A stretch of 64,000 bases of DNA, from NCBI GenBank assembly GCA_035559815.1, contig DATMAT010000047.1, positions 1-64,000 on the forward strand, read 5' to 3'. This document shows, piece by piece, positions 1-8,803 of this stretch (position 1 is the stretch's first letter; every line of letters begins with the position of its first letter). The position numbers and the translations under genes are program-made. This DNA is from Thermodesulfobacteriota bacterium (GTDB lineage Bacteria > Desulfobacterota_D > UBA1144 > Nemesobacterales > CSP1-2). Below the pieces are notes generated by a model. It worked only from the letters and a program-made list of their open reading frames with translations, did no database searches and had not been told where the DNA came from.

Positions 1-219
<219 letters not shown>

Positions 220-234
220 TTATGGGAATTTTAT

Positions 235-522
235 TTACTCTATTACCGCTAAAACCTCATTTTCATCGAGGATTATATAATCTTCGCCTTCCAGTTTAAT
301 CTCCGTGCCTCCGTATTTGCCGAATAGTATTCTATCTCCCTTTTTTACCTCCAAAGGCACAACCTTCCCTCCGTCTAATATCCTGCCATTTCCTACGGCC
401 ACAACCTCCCCTTCCTGGGGTTTTTCCTTGGCGGTATCGGGAATTACTATTCCGCCCTTGGTTGTCTCGGGAGCGTCAATTCTTTTTACTACAATCTTGT
501 CGTGTAGCGGTCTTACTTTCAT
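235..522 (-). CDS. groES: Co-chaperonin GroES
   Basis: This 95-residue protein begins [15 protein letters not shown] and has the GroES mobile-loop region ([20 protein letters not shown]), the typical GxGR turn and the ending [15 protein letters not shown]. Its length matches the family. It is the heptameric lid of the GroEL folding chamber. It is the first gene of a groES-groEL operon, and the start has a good aggagg ribosome-binding site (about 530-535, minus strand). A CIRCE operator and a sigma-70-like promoter lie directly upstream, so heat-responsive HrcA control is expected; hrcA itself is not in this window. Confidence 0.98.
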   Translation of the reverse strand: MKVRPLHDKIVVKRIDAPETTKGGIVIPDTAKEKPQEGEVVAVGNGRILDGGKVVPLEVKKGDRILFGKYGGTEIKLEGEDYIILDENEVLAVIE

Positions 523-553
523 CGGTTTATACCTCCTGGATTAGAATGATGGG

Positions 554-580
554 TTAGCACTCATGGATGTAGAGTGCCAC
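554..580. promoter_or_regulatory. CIRCE operator (HrcA binding site)
   Basis: The sequence TTAGCACTC at 554-562, a 9-nt spacer, and GAGTGCCAC at 572-580 match the CIRCE consensus TTAGCACTC-N9-GAGTGCTAA. The left arm is perfect and the right arm has two changes near its end. It lies between the predicted groES promoter and the groES start, which is where HrcA represses groESL in many bacteria. Confidence 0.93.
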
Positions 581-584
581 GTAT

Positions 585-612
585 AAAATACGCATTGATT
601 TTGATGTGTCAA
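585..612 (-). promoter_or_regulatory. Sigma-70-type promoter of groES-groEL
   Basis: On the minus strand a perfect TTGACA (612 to 607) is followed after 16 nt by TATTTT (590 to 585). Transcription would start at or just before the CIRCE arms, so the operator lies in the initially transcribed region, as usual for HrcA-controlled genes. The -10 box is the weaker part of the call. Confidence 0.6.
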
Positions 613-691
613 GAGTGACGAAAATGATAAGAACCTATGGCTTAGGACATTTGAATCTAAATCTTTACCGTTCTCTGGGGCTTGCCAATAA

Positions 692-1051
692 CTAAAGATC
701 AGCCTCAAAGGCGTTTCTTATTATCCTGGCCGCTTTTGTTTTAAGGTCGACCGAGACTATATCAAACCGCATGTTCTCCGGGGTTATTTTTCTCTTTTCC
801 AGATAAATAAAAGCCAGGGTTAAAAGCTTCTTCTGCTTCCACTTTGTCACCGCCTCTTCGGGCAGCCCAAAATTTTCAGTATAGCGGGCCTTAACCTCCA
901 CAAAACAAACCGTGCCTCGTTCCTCGGCCACTATATCTATCTCTCCTTGTCTACATCTAAAGTTTTTCTCGATAATACGGTATCCTTCGTTTTCAAGCGC
1001 ATCACAGGCAATCCTTTCTCCCTTTTCTCCGAGACCCCTTTTACCGGCCAT
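692..1051 (-). CDS. YraN/UPF0102 family endonuclease-fold protein
   Basis: From the ATG at 1051 this is a 119-residue protein beginning MAGKRGLGEKGERIA, the family's usual length and start. The endonuclease-like core is visible: GEKGE, then QGEIDIVAE, then FVEVKAR, the E...D...ExK arrangement of the restriction-endonuclease fold. YraN proteins are widely conserved, often annotated as putative Holliday-junction resolvase-like, and lack a settled function. The frame stays open upstream to 1198, inside the end of mutS, but those extra 49 residues do not resemble the family, so the internal start was chosen. It is 91 bp downstream of mutS on the same strand and probably co-transcribed. Confidence 0.88.
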   Translation of the reverse strand: MAGKRGLGEKGERIACDALENEGYRIIEKNFRCRQGEIDIVAEERGTVCFVEVKARYTENFGLPEEAVTKWKQKKLLTLAFIYLEKRKITPENMRFDIVSVDLKTKAARIIRNAFEADL

Positions 1052-1142
1052 TGCCGGTTCTTTCTTGATATTGAGAATTGTACCTAAGAAAGACCTCAGG
1101 TATTTCAAGCTCTTGTCTACCTCCTCGATAGAAACCAAGCGG

Positions 1143-3746
1143 TCATGAGCCTTTTTCCAGCTTCTCCTTAATCTCCAGAAGTTTTGAGATTGCTTCAATC
1201 GGAGTCATGGATAAAGGATTAAGTTCTTTAATTTCTTCCAGAATTTCATGCTCTATGCCTTCGTCTTTTGTTTTCTCCTTGTCCTCGAAGAGGGCCAGTT
1301 GTCCGCCCAGGATCGAACCTCCCAGATTAGACTGGGATTTCTCCAGGTTTGAGAGAACCCTCCTGGCTAACTTGAGAACTCTATCCGGTATGCCGGCTAG
1401 TTTTGCCACCTGGATCCCATAGCTATGGCTGGCTGCACCCGGAATCAGCTTCCTCAGAAACACGATTTTATCCCGGTCCTCTTTCACAAAAACGTTATAG
1501 TTTTTCACCTTACTTTTAGATATGGCCAGTTGGGCCAACTCATGGTAGTGGGTGGCAAAAAGGGTTCGGCATCCCAAATCGCACAAAAACTCGGCCACGG
1601 CCCAGGCTATACTCATGCCGTCAAACGTGCTCGTCCCCCTTCCTATCTCATCAAGGACGACCAGGCTTCTGGATGTAGCGTGTCTGATTATGTAAGCCGT
1701 CTCTACCATCTCCACCATGAACGTAGACTGCCCCCTGGCCAGATTATCGGAAGCCCCCACCCGAGTAAATATTTTATCGACGATTCCGACGCTAGCCTCC
1801 AGAGCAGGGACGAAGCTCCCCATTTGAGCCATGAGCACTGTCAGGGCAACCTGCCTTATCAGGGTTGATTTTCCGGCCATGTTCGGGCCGGTAATTATGA
1901 GGAACTGGTCTTCCTCTAGGTCGAGCCTTACGTCGTTAGGTACGAATCTTTCTCCCAAATCCATCCTCTCCACGACCGGATGCCTACTTTCTTTAAGCTC
2001 TATCATACCAGAATCGCTGACCCGGGGTTTGGTGTAGTTGTACCTATCCGCAACCTCAGATAAAGAGGAGAGCACATCCAGCTCGGCGATCAACGAAGCA
2101 GTTAATCTGACCCTTTCCGATTCTTTTGCTACCCTTTTTCTTATATCCTCAAATAGCGCGGCTTCAATCTCTAAAATCCTGTCCTCCGCCCCTAAAATCT
2201 TCTCCTCGTATTCCTTAAGCTCCGGGGTGATGAACCTTTCTGCGTTGACCAGGGTTTGCTTTCGGATATAGGTTTCGGGAACCAGATGAAGGTTGGGCTT
2301 AGTGACCTCGATGTAGTAGCCGAATACCCGGTTGTACCCGACCTTAAGCGAGTTAATCCGAGTGGACTCTCTTTCCTTTGCTTCGAGTCCGGCTATCCAT
2401 TTCCTCCCATCACGTTTTATGAGCCTCAGTTGGTCGAGCTCCTCACTAAAGCCGTCTCTGAATATCCCACCGTCGCGAGAAGAAAAGGGGGGTTCATCCA
2501 CCAATGCCTTCTCCAGTAAGGCCTTTATGTCAGCAAGGTCATCGAGCTTCTGGCCGACCTCCTCGAGGCGTTTTGACCGAGAATTCTTTAAAATTAGCTT
2601 GAGGTCAGAGATGAAATAGGACGAATCCCTGAGCGCCCCCAGGTCCCTCGGTTTTGCTGAGGTAGTGGATATTCTCCCGATTATCCTCTCTATATCATTT
2701 ATTTCCCGGAGGGCTTCCCTTAGCTTCTTTCTCAGGCCCGACTCCTCTTTGAGTTCTTCTACCGCATCCAGCCTCTCATTAATCCTATTTGTATCAACGA
2801 GTGGATAGTTAATCCATTGTTTAAGAAGCCTCCCTCCCATTCCGGTTAGTGTTTCATCGAGGATAGAAAGGAGAGAACCCCTTCTCGACTCACCACGGAT
2901 TGTTTTTATTAGCTCCAGGTTCCTCCTGGTAGATTCGTCTATTAAAAGATAGTCGGTGGTCTCGTAGTATAAAGGGGCATCCAATGGGGGCAGGTCGCCC
3001 TTCTGGGTTTCCTTCAAGTAATGAACTATTGCCCCACTAGCAATAATAGACTCCGGATGCCCTTCCAGCCCGAAAGGTTCCAATGTATGTGTAGCTAATA
3101 TATCCTTCAGGCCTTCTCTTGCCCCCTCCAGGTCCCACACCCAGTGGTCGAGTGAGGTAAGAAGAGGATTCCATGCTTGCTCGAGAAAAGAAACGAGTTC
3201 TTCGCGCTGATGAAGAGCTTCGGGGAGTAAAACCTCTTTTGGCTCTAGATTAGCCAGCTCCAGCTTTAGCTCATCTAGTGTAGAGAAGGAAGTCGATTTG
3301 AACTCGCCGGTGGATATATCGGCATAAGAGAGTCCGTAGGATTTACCGTCATTATAGACTGCAGCTAGGAAGTTACTTGATTTGGAGTCAAGTTTTTCTG
3401 AGTCGAGTATGACGCCCGGTGTGAGTATCCTGGTGACCCTCCTGTCTACGATTCCCTTGGCCAGCCTGGGGTCCTCTACCTGCTCGCATATTGCCACCTT
3501 ATGTCCGTGTTCAAGAAGCTTGGCGATATAAGGCTCCACGCTGTGGTAAGGGACACCGCATAGCGGAACCGAGTTTTTCTCGGATTTATTCCTGGAGGTG
3601 AGGGCAATCCCCAGGATTTTCGACGCCACATTAGCATCCTCGAAGAACATCTCGTAGAAATCGCCCAGGCGGAAAAAGAGTAAGGCATCCGGATGCTCCC
3701 TTTTTATCCTCAAATACTGCTTGATCATCGGGGTATCGGTGGACAT
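1143..3746 (-). CDS. mutS: DNA mismatch repair ATPase MutS
   Basis: This 867-residue MutS1 protein recognises base mismatches and small loops and recruits MutL. The mismatch-recognition domain near the N terminus has the FFRLGDFYEMFFEDA element, with the Phe-x-Glu mismatch wedge in its FYE. The connector, lever and clamp regions follow. The C-terminal ATPase has Walker A GPNMAGKST, the DEIGRGTSTFDG signature and FATHYHEL. Length and domain order are those of a complete MutS. No mutL is seen nearby. The gene is convergent with nothing and is followed by yraN. Confidence 0.97.
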   Translation of the reverse strand: MSTDTPMIKQYLRIKREHPDALLFFRLGDFYEMFFEDANVASKILGIALTSRNKSEKNSVPLCGVPYHSVEPYIAKLLEHGHKVAICEQVEDPRLAKGIVDRRVTRILTPGVILDSEKLDSKSSNFLAAVYNDGKSYGLSYADISTGEFKSTSFSTLDELKLELANLEPKEVLLPEALHQREELVSFLEQAWNPLLTSLDHWVWDLEGAREGLKDILATHTLEPFGLEGHPESIIASGAIVHYLKETQKGDLPPLDAPLYYETTDYLLIDESTRRNLELIKTIRGESRRGSLLSILDETLTGMGGRLLKQWINYPLVDTNRINERLDAVEELKEESGLRKKLREALREINDIERIIGRISTTSAKPRDLGALRDSSYFISDLKLILKNSRSKRLEEVGQKLDDLADIKALLEKALVDEPPFSSRDGGIFRDGFSEELDQLRLIKRDGRKWIAGLEAKERESTRINSLKVGYNRVFGYYIEVTKPNLHLVPETYIRKQTLVNAERFITPELKEYEEKILGAEDRILEIEAALFEDIRKRVAKESERVRLTASLIAELDVLSSLSEVADRYNYTKPRVSDSGMIELKESRHPVVERMDLGERFVPNDVRLDLEEDQFLIITGPNMAGKSTLIRQVALTVLMAQMGSFVPALEASVGIVDKIFTRVGASDNLARGQSTFMVEMVETAYIIRHATSRSLVVLDEIGRGTSTFDGMSIAWAVAEFLCDLGCRTLFATHYHELAQLAISKSKVKNYNVFVKEDRDKIVFLRKLIPGAASHSYGIQVAKLAGIPDRVLKLARRVLSNLEKSQSNLGGSILGGQLALFEDKEKTKDEGIEHEILEEIKELNPLSMTPIEAISKLLEIKEKLEKGS

Positions 3747-3846
3747 GGCTAGAAGAGATTATATCAATTAAGGTGACTGGTCTCAATTGGCCAAAATAAA
3801 TCAGCAAACCATTTGAGCCATCTATTCCATTCGGTTAGAATTTCAT

Positions 3847-4404
3847 ATGGCCAAGAAGCGTATAACCAAGGTTTATACAAAGACCGGTGACAAAGGGTTA
3901 ACATCGCTTATCGGTGGAACGAGAATCAGTAAGGCATCGCCCCGGGTTGAAGCTTATGGGGATGTAGATGAGCTTAATGCCGTCCTGGGGATTGCTCAGA
4001 CAGAGACCCTGGACGGTGAGGTCAGGAAGGTGATAAACGAAATCCAAAACGACCTATTCATAATCGGGGCTGATTTGGCCAGCCCGCCGGAAATCCAAGT
4101 TCCCAGGATAAAAAAGGAAAGGATAGAAGAGCTCGAAAAAATCATAGACATGTTTTTAGAGGAGCTAGACCCGCTCAAAGAGTTCATACTTCCAAGCGGC
4201 AGAGGAGGAGGTCCTTATCTACACCTGGCCAGGACGGTCTCAAGAAGAGCGGAGAGAAGAGTGGTCAAACTCATGGAAGAGGAACAGGTAAACGAAGATG
4301 TGCTAGTGTATATGAACCGTCTCTCCGACCTCCTATTTGTCATGGCCAGAATAGAGAATAAGCGCGGGAATTTTGAGGAAACATACGTCCGGTTTGGCAA
4401 ATGA
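3847..4404 (+). CDS. Cob(I)yrinic acid a,c-diamide / cobalamin adenosyltransferase (PduO type)
   Basis: This 185-residue protein begins KRITKVYTKTGDKGLTSLIGG, the PduO/MMAB-type signature that binds ATP. It also has EAYGDVDELNAVLG and the C-terminal SRRAERRVV and NRLSDLLFVMAR segments typical of the family. The enzyme transfers the adenosyl group of ATP to cob(I)alamin, making coenzyme B12. The window shows no B12-dependent mutase, so its client is unknown. It is divergent from mutS across 100 bp. I looked for a cobalamin riboswitch in that gap and saw none; the space is too short for one. Confidence 0.93.
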   Translation: MAKKRITKVYTKTGDKGLTSLIGGTRISKASPRVEAYGDVDELNAVLGIAQTETLDGEVRKVINEIQNDLFIIGADLASPPEIQVPRIKKERIEELEKIIDMFLEELDPLKEFILPSGRGGGPYLHLARTVSRRAERRVVKLMEEEQVNEDVLVYMNRLSDLLFVMARIENKRGNFEETYVRFGK

Positions 4405-4454
4405 AGATTAAATCAGCCACGAATTTTCACGGATTACCGCGAATGGAAATGAAA

Positions 4455-4482
4455 GTAGGGGCACGCTCTAGCGTGCCCCTAC
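4455..4482. repeat. REP-like GTAG palindrome, copy 1
   Basis: GTAGGGGCACGC, loop TCTA, GCGTGCCCCTAC: a perfect 12-bp stem in the space between the adenosyltransferase and the methyltransferase. It belongs to the dispersed family also found at 24069, 36899, 43069, 47164, 47508, 50309, 54702, 58581 and 58887. No T-run follows, so it is not a standard intrinsic terminator. Confidence 0.85.
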
Positions 4483-4521
4483 AAGGGGATTATATTATTT
4501 GTGTAAAACTCATGTCATCTG

Positions 4522-5184
4522 GTGCCAGAACTCATTATGAAAGAAACAATTAGTGAGATTTGTATAGTAAACCCGAATATAGAAGAATACTTGCGGGGTC
4601 TCATGCCGGTTGAGGATGAAGTCCTCGCGGAAATGGAGGAGCTGGGTAGGGAAAGGGATTTTCCGATAGTGGGACCGCTCGTGGGGAGATTACTATACCA
4701 GTTAGCGGTGATGACCGGGGCGAAAAAGGTCTTCGAAATGGGTTCGGGATTCGGTTACTCCTCCTACTGGTTTGCCAAAGCGCTCGAAAATGAAGGGTTT
4801 GTCGTTTTCACCGACCTCTCTCAAAAGAACGCCGAGATGGCATATGAGTTCTTCAGACGCGGGGGAGTCGAGGGGAAAATTAGGCTCCATGTCGGAGACT
4901 CTTTACGGATTCTTCGACGGTTTGAAGAGAAGTTTGACATCGTTTTCAACGATATCGACAAAGAGCACTATCCATTGGTAGTCGACCAGGCTTACAAAAA
5001 ATTAAAGCCGGGAGGGCTTTTCATAACGGATAACGTACTATGGCATGGTAAGGTTTTAACCGATGATTCATCTCCTGGCACAAAGGGGGTAAAGGAATTT
5101 ACTCAGAAACTTTTGGCCCATGATGGATTTTTCACCACGATAATACCACTTAGGGATGGTATCTCATTGAGTGTAAAGTTATAA
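4522..5184 (+). CDS. SAM-dependent O-methyltransferase (family 3, COG4122-like)
   Basis: The protein has about 220 residues. Its SAM-binding motif I is KVFEMGSGFGYSSYWFA near residues 73-89, followed by FTDLSQKN (post I) and the acidic DIVFNDIDKEHYP segment, which in this family holds metal-binding Asp residues, then LKPGGLFITDNVLWHG. These match the caffeoyl-CoA/catechol O-methyltransferase-like group, small Mg-dependent enzymes acting on diverse hydroxylated substrates; the substrate here cannot be told. The GTG at 4522 or the ATG at 4537 could be the start, and neither has a strong ribosome-binding site. It is followed by glnD on the same strand after 51 bp. Confidence 0.85.
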   Translation: MPELIMKETISEICIVNPNIEEYLRGLMPVEDEVLAEMEELGRERDFPIVGPLVGRLLYQLAVMTGAKKVFEMGSGFGYSSYWFAKALENEGFVVFTDLSQKNAEMAYEFFRRGGVEGKIRLHVGDSLRILRRFEEKFDIVFNDIDKEHYPLVVDQAYKKLKPGGLFITDNVLWHGKVLTDDSSPGTKGVKEFTQKLLAHDGFFTTIIPLRDGISLSVKL

Positions 5185-5235
5185 GGGGAGAAGACGGTTG
5201 AGTCAGGTCGTGCCGTATGAGCATGTGGAGAAGAT

Positions 5236-7863
5236 ATGCAAAAATTAGCCACAATCGAGAGAGGTCAACTTAAAGAGAGACTAAAGTTCTACCTCGAAGA
5301 AAACCAGAAGGAGCTCCGGGCGCTTCACGATAATAAGGCCGTTTCCGGCCGTTTGCTCGCTAAAAGAAGGTCGCAGGTAATAGATGGTTTGATTAAACAA
5401 TCATTAACCCGCCCGGGTTCTCCTAACTTAAAAAATGTATCCATAGCAGCCCTGGGTGGTTACGGGAGAGAAGAGTTATGTCCTTATTCGGATATAGACC
5501 TGCTATTTCTCTACGAAGAGCATAGCCGGTCTTGGGCGAAGGAAATCGCCGAAAACTTGCTTTACCTACTCTGGGATTTAAACCTGGACATCGGACACTC
5601 GGTCAGGACAATCGATGAGTGCCTGGAGCTGTCTCAGGGGGAAGATACAACCATTCTCACCTCTCTCCTCGATGGAAGGTATGTTTTTGGGGACAAAGCG
5701 CTTTATGATCGATTCAACAAAAAGTTATTCGGAGAGCTGCTTCCGAACATATCGACAAAGTATATCCAAAGAAAGATAGAGGAGAATGAAAAAAGAAACG
5801 AAAAATTTGGGAGGTCAGTTTACTTACTCGAGCCCCATGTAAAGGAGGGGCAAGGCGGGTTAAGAGAAATACACTGCGCATTATGGGTAGCCCAGGCCAA
5901 GTTCAAGGTAAAGAGTTTTCAAGAGCTATTGTTAAAGGGTGTCCTGCTGGAGAGAGAGCTCAGGGCATTCGAGAAGGAACTGGATTTTCTTCTTAAGATA
6001 AGGTCAGAGCTCCACTACCTGTCCGGAAGGAGAGAGGACCGACTGAGTTTCGATTATCAGGAAAAAATTGCCATCTTCATGGGCTATAAGGATGTCGGCG
6101 AGTTGCCCGCCGTGGAGCGGTTCATGAGAATATATTACCTACGGGGGAATCTTGTAAGCGAGCACTCCCGGAAACTCATCGAGAGATGCACCATCAAACC
6201 GAAGACCAGCTTCCGCCCCCCGAAAACGATTTATTTGAACAACGGCTTCATTATCCAGGGTGGTATGCTCTCCGTAGCCAGCCGGAGCATCTTTAGGGAG
6301 CATCCGGAAAACCTGATCAGGGCATTTGAGTACGCCGATAAGTACGAAGTCAAAATGAGTAAGTATTTGCTCGACCTTATTCGAGACGACGGGAAGATAA
6401 TTGACGAAAGCGTTAGAAGAAACCGAGAGATTAATGCCTCCTTTCTGAGACTTTTGAAGGAGGGGAAAGAGGTCGCCAGCGCGCTCTTCGAGATGAATAG
6501 GCTTCGTCTATTAGGACACTTTATTCCGGAATTTGGAAAGATCGTCTGTATGGTGCAGCACGATGCCTATCACGTCTATACCGTGGATGCCCATTCCATC
6601 TTCATGGTGAAAGAAATCGAAAATCTGATACGGGGCAAATATGAGAAGGAACTTCCTCTTCTCACCAAAACCGCTCAGGAAATCACCAACCGTCACATTC
6701 TCTATCTGGCCTGTCTTTTTCACGATATGGGAAAAGGAGAGGGCAGAAACCACTCCCAGAGAGGCGCAGAGATGATCCCCAGGATCGCCGAGAGAATGGG
6801 GCTCACCGAGGAGGAAATCGAGCAACTCGAATTCATGGTAAAACACCACCTGGTCATGCCCCATTTTTCACAGAGGCGGGATATGCACGACGACAGCTTG
6901 ATCATAAGATTTGCCAAGTCGGTGAAGACAATCGAAACCCTTTCTTTGCTGTATCTTCTTTCCTTCGCCGACATCAAGTCCGTGGGGCCGGATGTATGGA
7001 CTAACTGGAAGGGGATGCTTCTCAACGAGCTTTATCTGAGGACCAAAAGCATTCTGGATAAGGGAGAATTCAAGAGAGAAAAGCCGGAAGATAGGGCTAA
7101 GAGGCTCACCCAGGAAGTTGTGCAAATGCTCAAGAGCAAGTTTCCGGAAGATAGAATTAGAGAGCATCTCGACAACATGCCCTATTCCTATTTCTTGGTA
7201 TTCTCTCCCCAGAAGATTGCCTACCATATGAAATTAATGGAGAGATTCGGTAAAGGTATAGGAATGGATGTAGTTTTCCATCCTAACGAAGAGTACGACG
7301 AGTTCACTTTCTGGGGGTTTGATGAGGTAGGCATTTTCTCCAAGCTCTGCGGGGTAATTGCGGCATGCGGTATTAATATCCTCGGCGCTAGAATTATTAC
7401 CCGAGGCGATGGGAGGATATTAGACACCTTCTATGTAAACAGGTTAAGCAAATCCACCGCCAAAGATAAAGAAATTTGGAAACGGCTATGGCATTCCCTA
7501 AATCGGGTCTTAGCGGGAGAAGTGGATGTCGAAGAACTGGTGTCCAGGAGAAAGCGACACAAGCCCATTTACCAAAAATCGATTCCCAAAAACCCGACCA
7601 GAATCGATATCGACAACGAGTCGTCGGACAGGTCAACGGTCATAGATATCTACACGCACGATAGAATCGGACTTCTTTACGACATCACCAAGACTCTGAC
7701 CAAACTCGGCCTTTCCATCGATTACGCAAAGATTTCCACCAAAGTAGACCAGGTGGCTGACGTTTTTTATGTAAAAGAAGTAGATGGTGGGAAGTTGCTC
7801 GACCCGGATAAACTGGCTGCGGTCAGGAGCACTTTATTAAAGGCAATAGATGTCGACGAATAA
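5236..7863 (+). CDS. glnD: Bifunctional [protein-PII] uridylyltransferase/uridylyl-removing enzyme
   Basis: This 875-residue protein has all GlnD parts in order. The nucleotidyltransferase domain carries GGYGREELCPYSDIDLLFL around residues 75-93. The HD domain has FHDMGKGEGRNHSQRGAEM around residues 495-515. Two C-terminal ACT domains sit near residues 690-740 and 795-870. GlnD senses glutamine and adds or removes UMP on PII proteins, controlling nitrogen assimilation. No glnB, glnK or amtB lies in the window, so it acts on a PII encoded elsewhere. GGAG at 5227-5230 supports the ATG at 5236. Confidence 0.96.
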   Translation: MQKLATIERGQLKERLKFYLEENQKELRALHDNKAVSGRLLAKRRSQVIDGLIKQSLTRPGSPNLKNVSIAALGGYGREELCPYSDIDLLFLYEEHSRSWAKEIAENLLYLLWDLNLDIGHSVRTIDECLELSQGEDTTILTSLLDGRYVFGDKALYDRFNKKLFGELLPNISTKYIQRKIEENEKRNEKFGRSVYLLEPHVKEGQGGLREIHCALWVAQAKFKVKSFQELLLKGVLLERELRAFEKELDFLLKIRSELHYLSGRREDRLSFDYQEKIAIFMGYKDVGELPAVERFMRIYYLRGNLVSEHSRKLIERCTIKPKTSFRPPKTIYLNNGFIIQGGMLSVASRSIFREHPENLIRAFEYADKYEVKMSKYLLDLIRDDGKIIDESVRRNREINASFLRLLKEGKEVASALFEMNRLRLLGHFIPEFGKIVCMVQHDAYHVYTVDAHSIFMVKEIENLIRGKYEKELPLLTKTAQEITNRHILYLACLFHDMGKGEGRNHSQRGAEMIPRIAERMGLTEEEIEQLEFMVKHHLVMPHFSQRRDMHDDSLIIRFAKSVKTIETLSLLYLLSFADIKSVGPDVWTNWKGMLLNELYLRTKSILDKGEFKREKPEDRAKRLTQEVVQMLKSKFPEDRIREHLDNMPYSYFLVFSPQKIAYHMKLMERFGKGIGMDVVFHPNEEYDEFTFWGFDEVGIFSKLCGVIAACGINILGARIITRGDGRILDTFYVNRLSKSTAKDKEIWKRLWHSLNRVLAGEVDVEELVSRRKRHKPIYQKSIPKNPTRIDIDNESSDRSTVIDIYTHDRIGLLYDITKTLTKLGLSIDYAKISTKVDQVADVFYVKEVDGGKLLDPDKLAAVRSTLLKAIDVDE

Positions 7864-7881
7864 TAACAGGGAGCTTGGTTT

Positions 7882-8493
7882 TTAGTAGTTTTTATCCCTA
7901 ATTTTTCTGGCGTAAACAATAAGCTGGTACCTGTTCTGAAGATTAAGCTTCATGAATATCTTTCTCAAGTGAGCTTTTACCGTCCCCTCTCCGATGGAAA
8001 GCCTCTTGGCTATTTCCTTGTTGGTGAGGCCGCTTTTTACCAGGTTTACCACCCTTAACTCTGTCCTGGTAAACTTGTTTTTTTGGCTTTCTTCACCCGG
8101 CATCACTTTGTTCGGGTTATTATCCTTTACCGCCTCGAGAATCTCCAGGAGCCCTAGAGCGTCGGTTTCCTTGGTTAGATATATGATATTGGGGAACCTA
8201 TCGTTTCTATCCCGGTGACCAAATAAGATGACCTTGGTGTTGGGGCTCTCTCCGTCAATTAAGCTCGACAAGTTGGCAAAGTTTAATTTGAGTGTCCGAT
8301 TGTCCAGAAAAAGAAAATCCGGCTTGAATAAAGTGACATATTTTGCGATTTCTGTACTATCCGAGGCCTGAGCCACTATTTTCACGTTTTTCTGCATCTT
8401 CAGGATTAAGGTCATCCCTTCCAAAAAAAAACGAGAGCCGGAAGCTAACACCAATTGAATTTTTGTTATTGGTTCCTCGGACTCCAGACCCAT
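7882..8493 (-). CDS. LuxR/NarL-family response regulator with degenerate receiver
   Basis: In this 203-residue protein, residues from about 138 form a LuxR-type helix-turn-helix (FTRTELRVVNLVKSGLTNKEIAKRLSIGEGTVKAHLRKIF). The N-terminal half has the receiver fold but is degenerate. The usual acidic pair after beta-1 is replaced (LVLASGSRFFLEGM). The putative phospho-acceptor Asp (FLFLDNRTL) and a Lys (YLTKETD) remain. It may therefore be phosphorylation-independent or bind another signal. It lies about 310 bp downstream of the larger REC-PAS-REC-LuxR gene on the same strand. It converges on glnD with only 18 bp between the genes. Confidence 0.85.
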   Translation of the reverse strand: MGLESEEPITKIQLVLASGSRFFLEGMTLILKMQKNVKIVAQASDSTEIAKYVTLFKPDFLFLDNRTLKLNFANLSSLIDGESPNTKVILFGHRDRNDRFPNIIYLTKETDALGLLEILEAVKDNNPNKVMPGEESQKNKFTRTELRVVNLVKSGLTNKEIAKRLSIGEGTVKAHLRKIFMKLNLQNRYQLIVYARKIRDKNY

Positions 8494-8803
8494 TCTGATA
8501 ACTCACATCCGATGAAGTCTCTTACGAGTGTTTCAGTTAAATATCAAAAGTTCTATCGATTCCCGGACGTTTATTCATAATGGCTACGAAATTACCGCTT
8601 ATCTCCCCTATATTTTTTTTCACACATGCAAAAAGAATGGATAAAAGAGATATGCCGGCCATTAACTTATACGGTTGTGTAATAAATTCATATAGGTCTA
8701 AAGGAGTATTTTCGGCTTAATATTCCCTACCCCAATTGGGTTAAGCCCTTTATTACATCTTTAGCCTTAAAATACAGCTCGGTCTTAATAGGAACGGAAT
8801 GTA
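8494..8803. other. Intergenic space upstream of the short LuxR regulator
   Basis: This stretch of 310 bp holds no supported gene. It is AT-rich, contains a short palindrome (CCCAATTGGG, about 8732-8741), and presumably carries the promoter of the minus-strand regulator. I see no confident -35/-10 pair or terminator. Confidence 0.4.

Noticed and set aside
1425-1868. Plus-strand open frame inside mutS
   Set aside because: It is antisense to the MutS ATPase domain and resembles no family.
3747-3846. Cobalamin riboswitch before the adenosyltransferase gene
   Set aside because: The gap is only 100 bp and shows no B12-box-like sequence.
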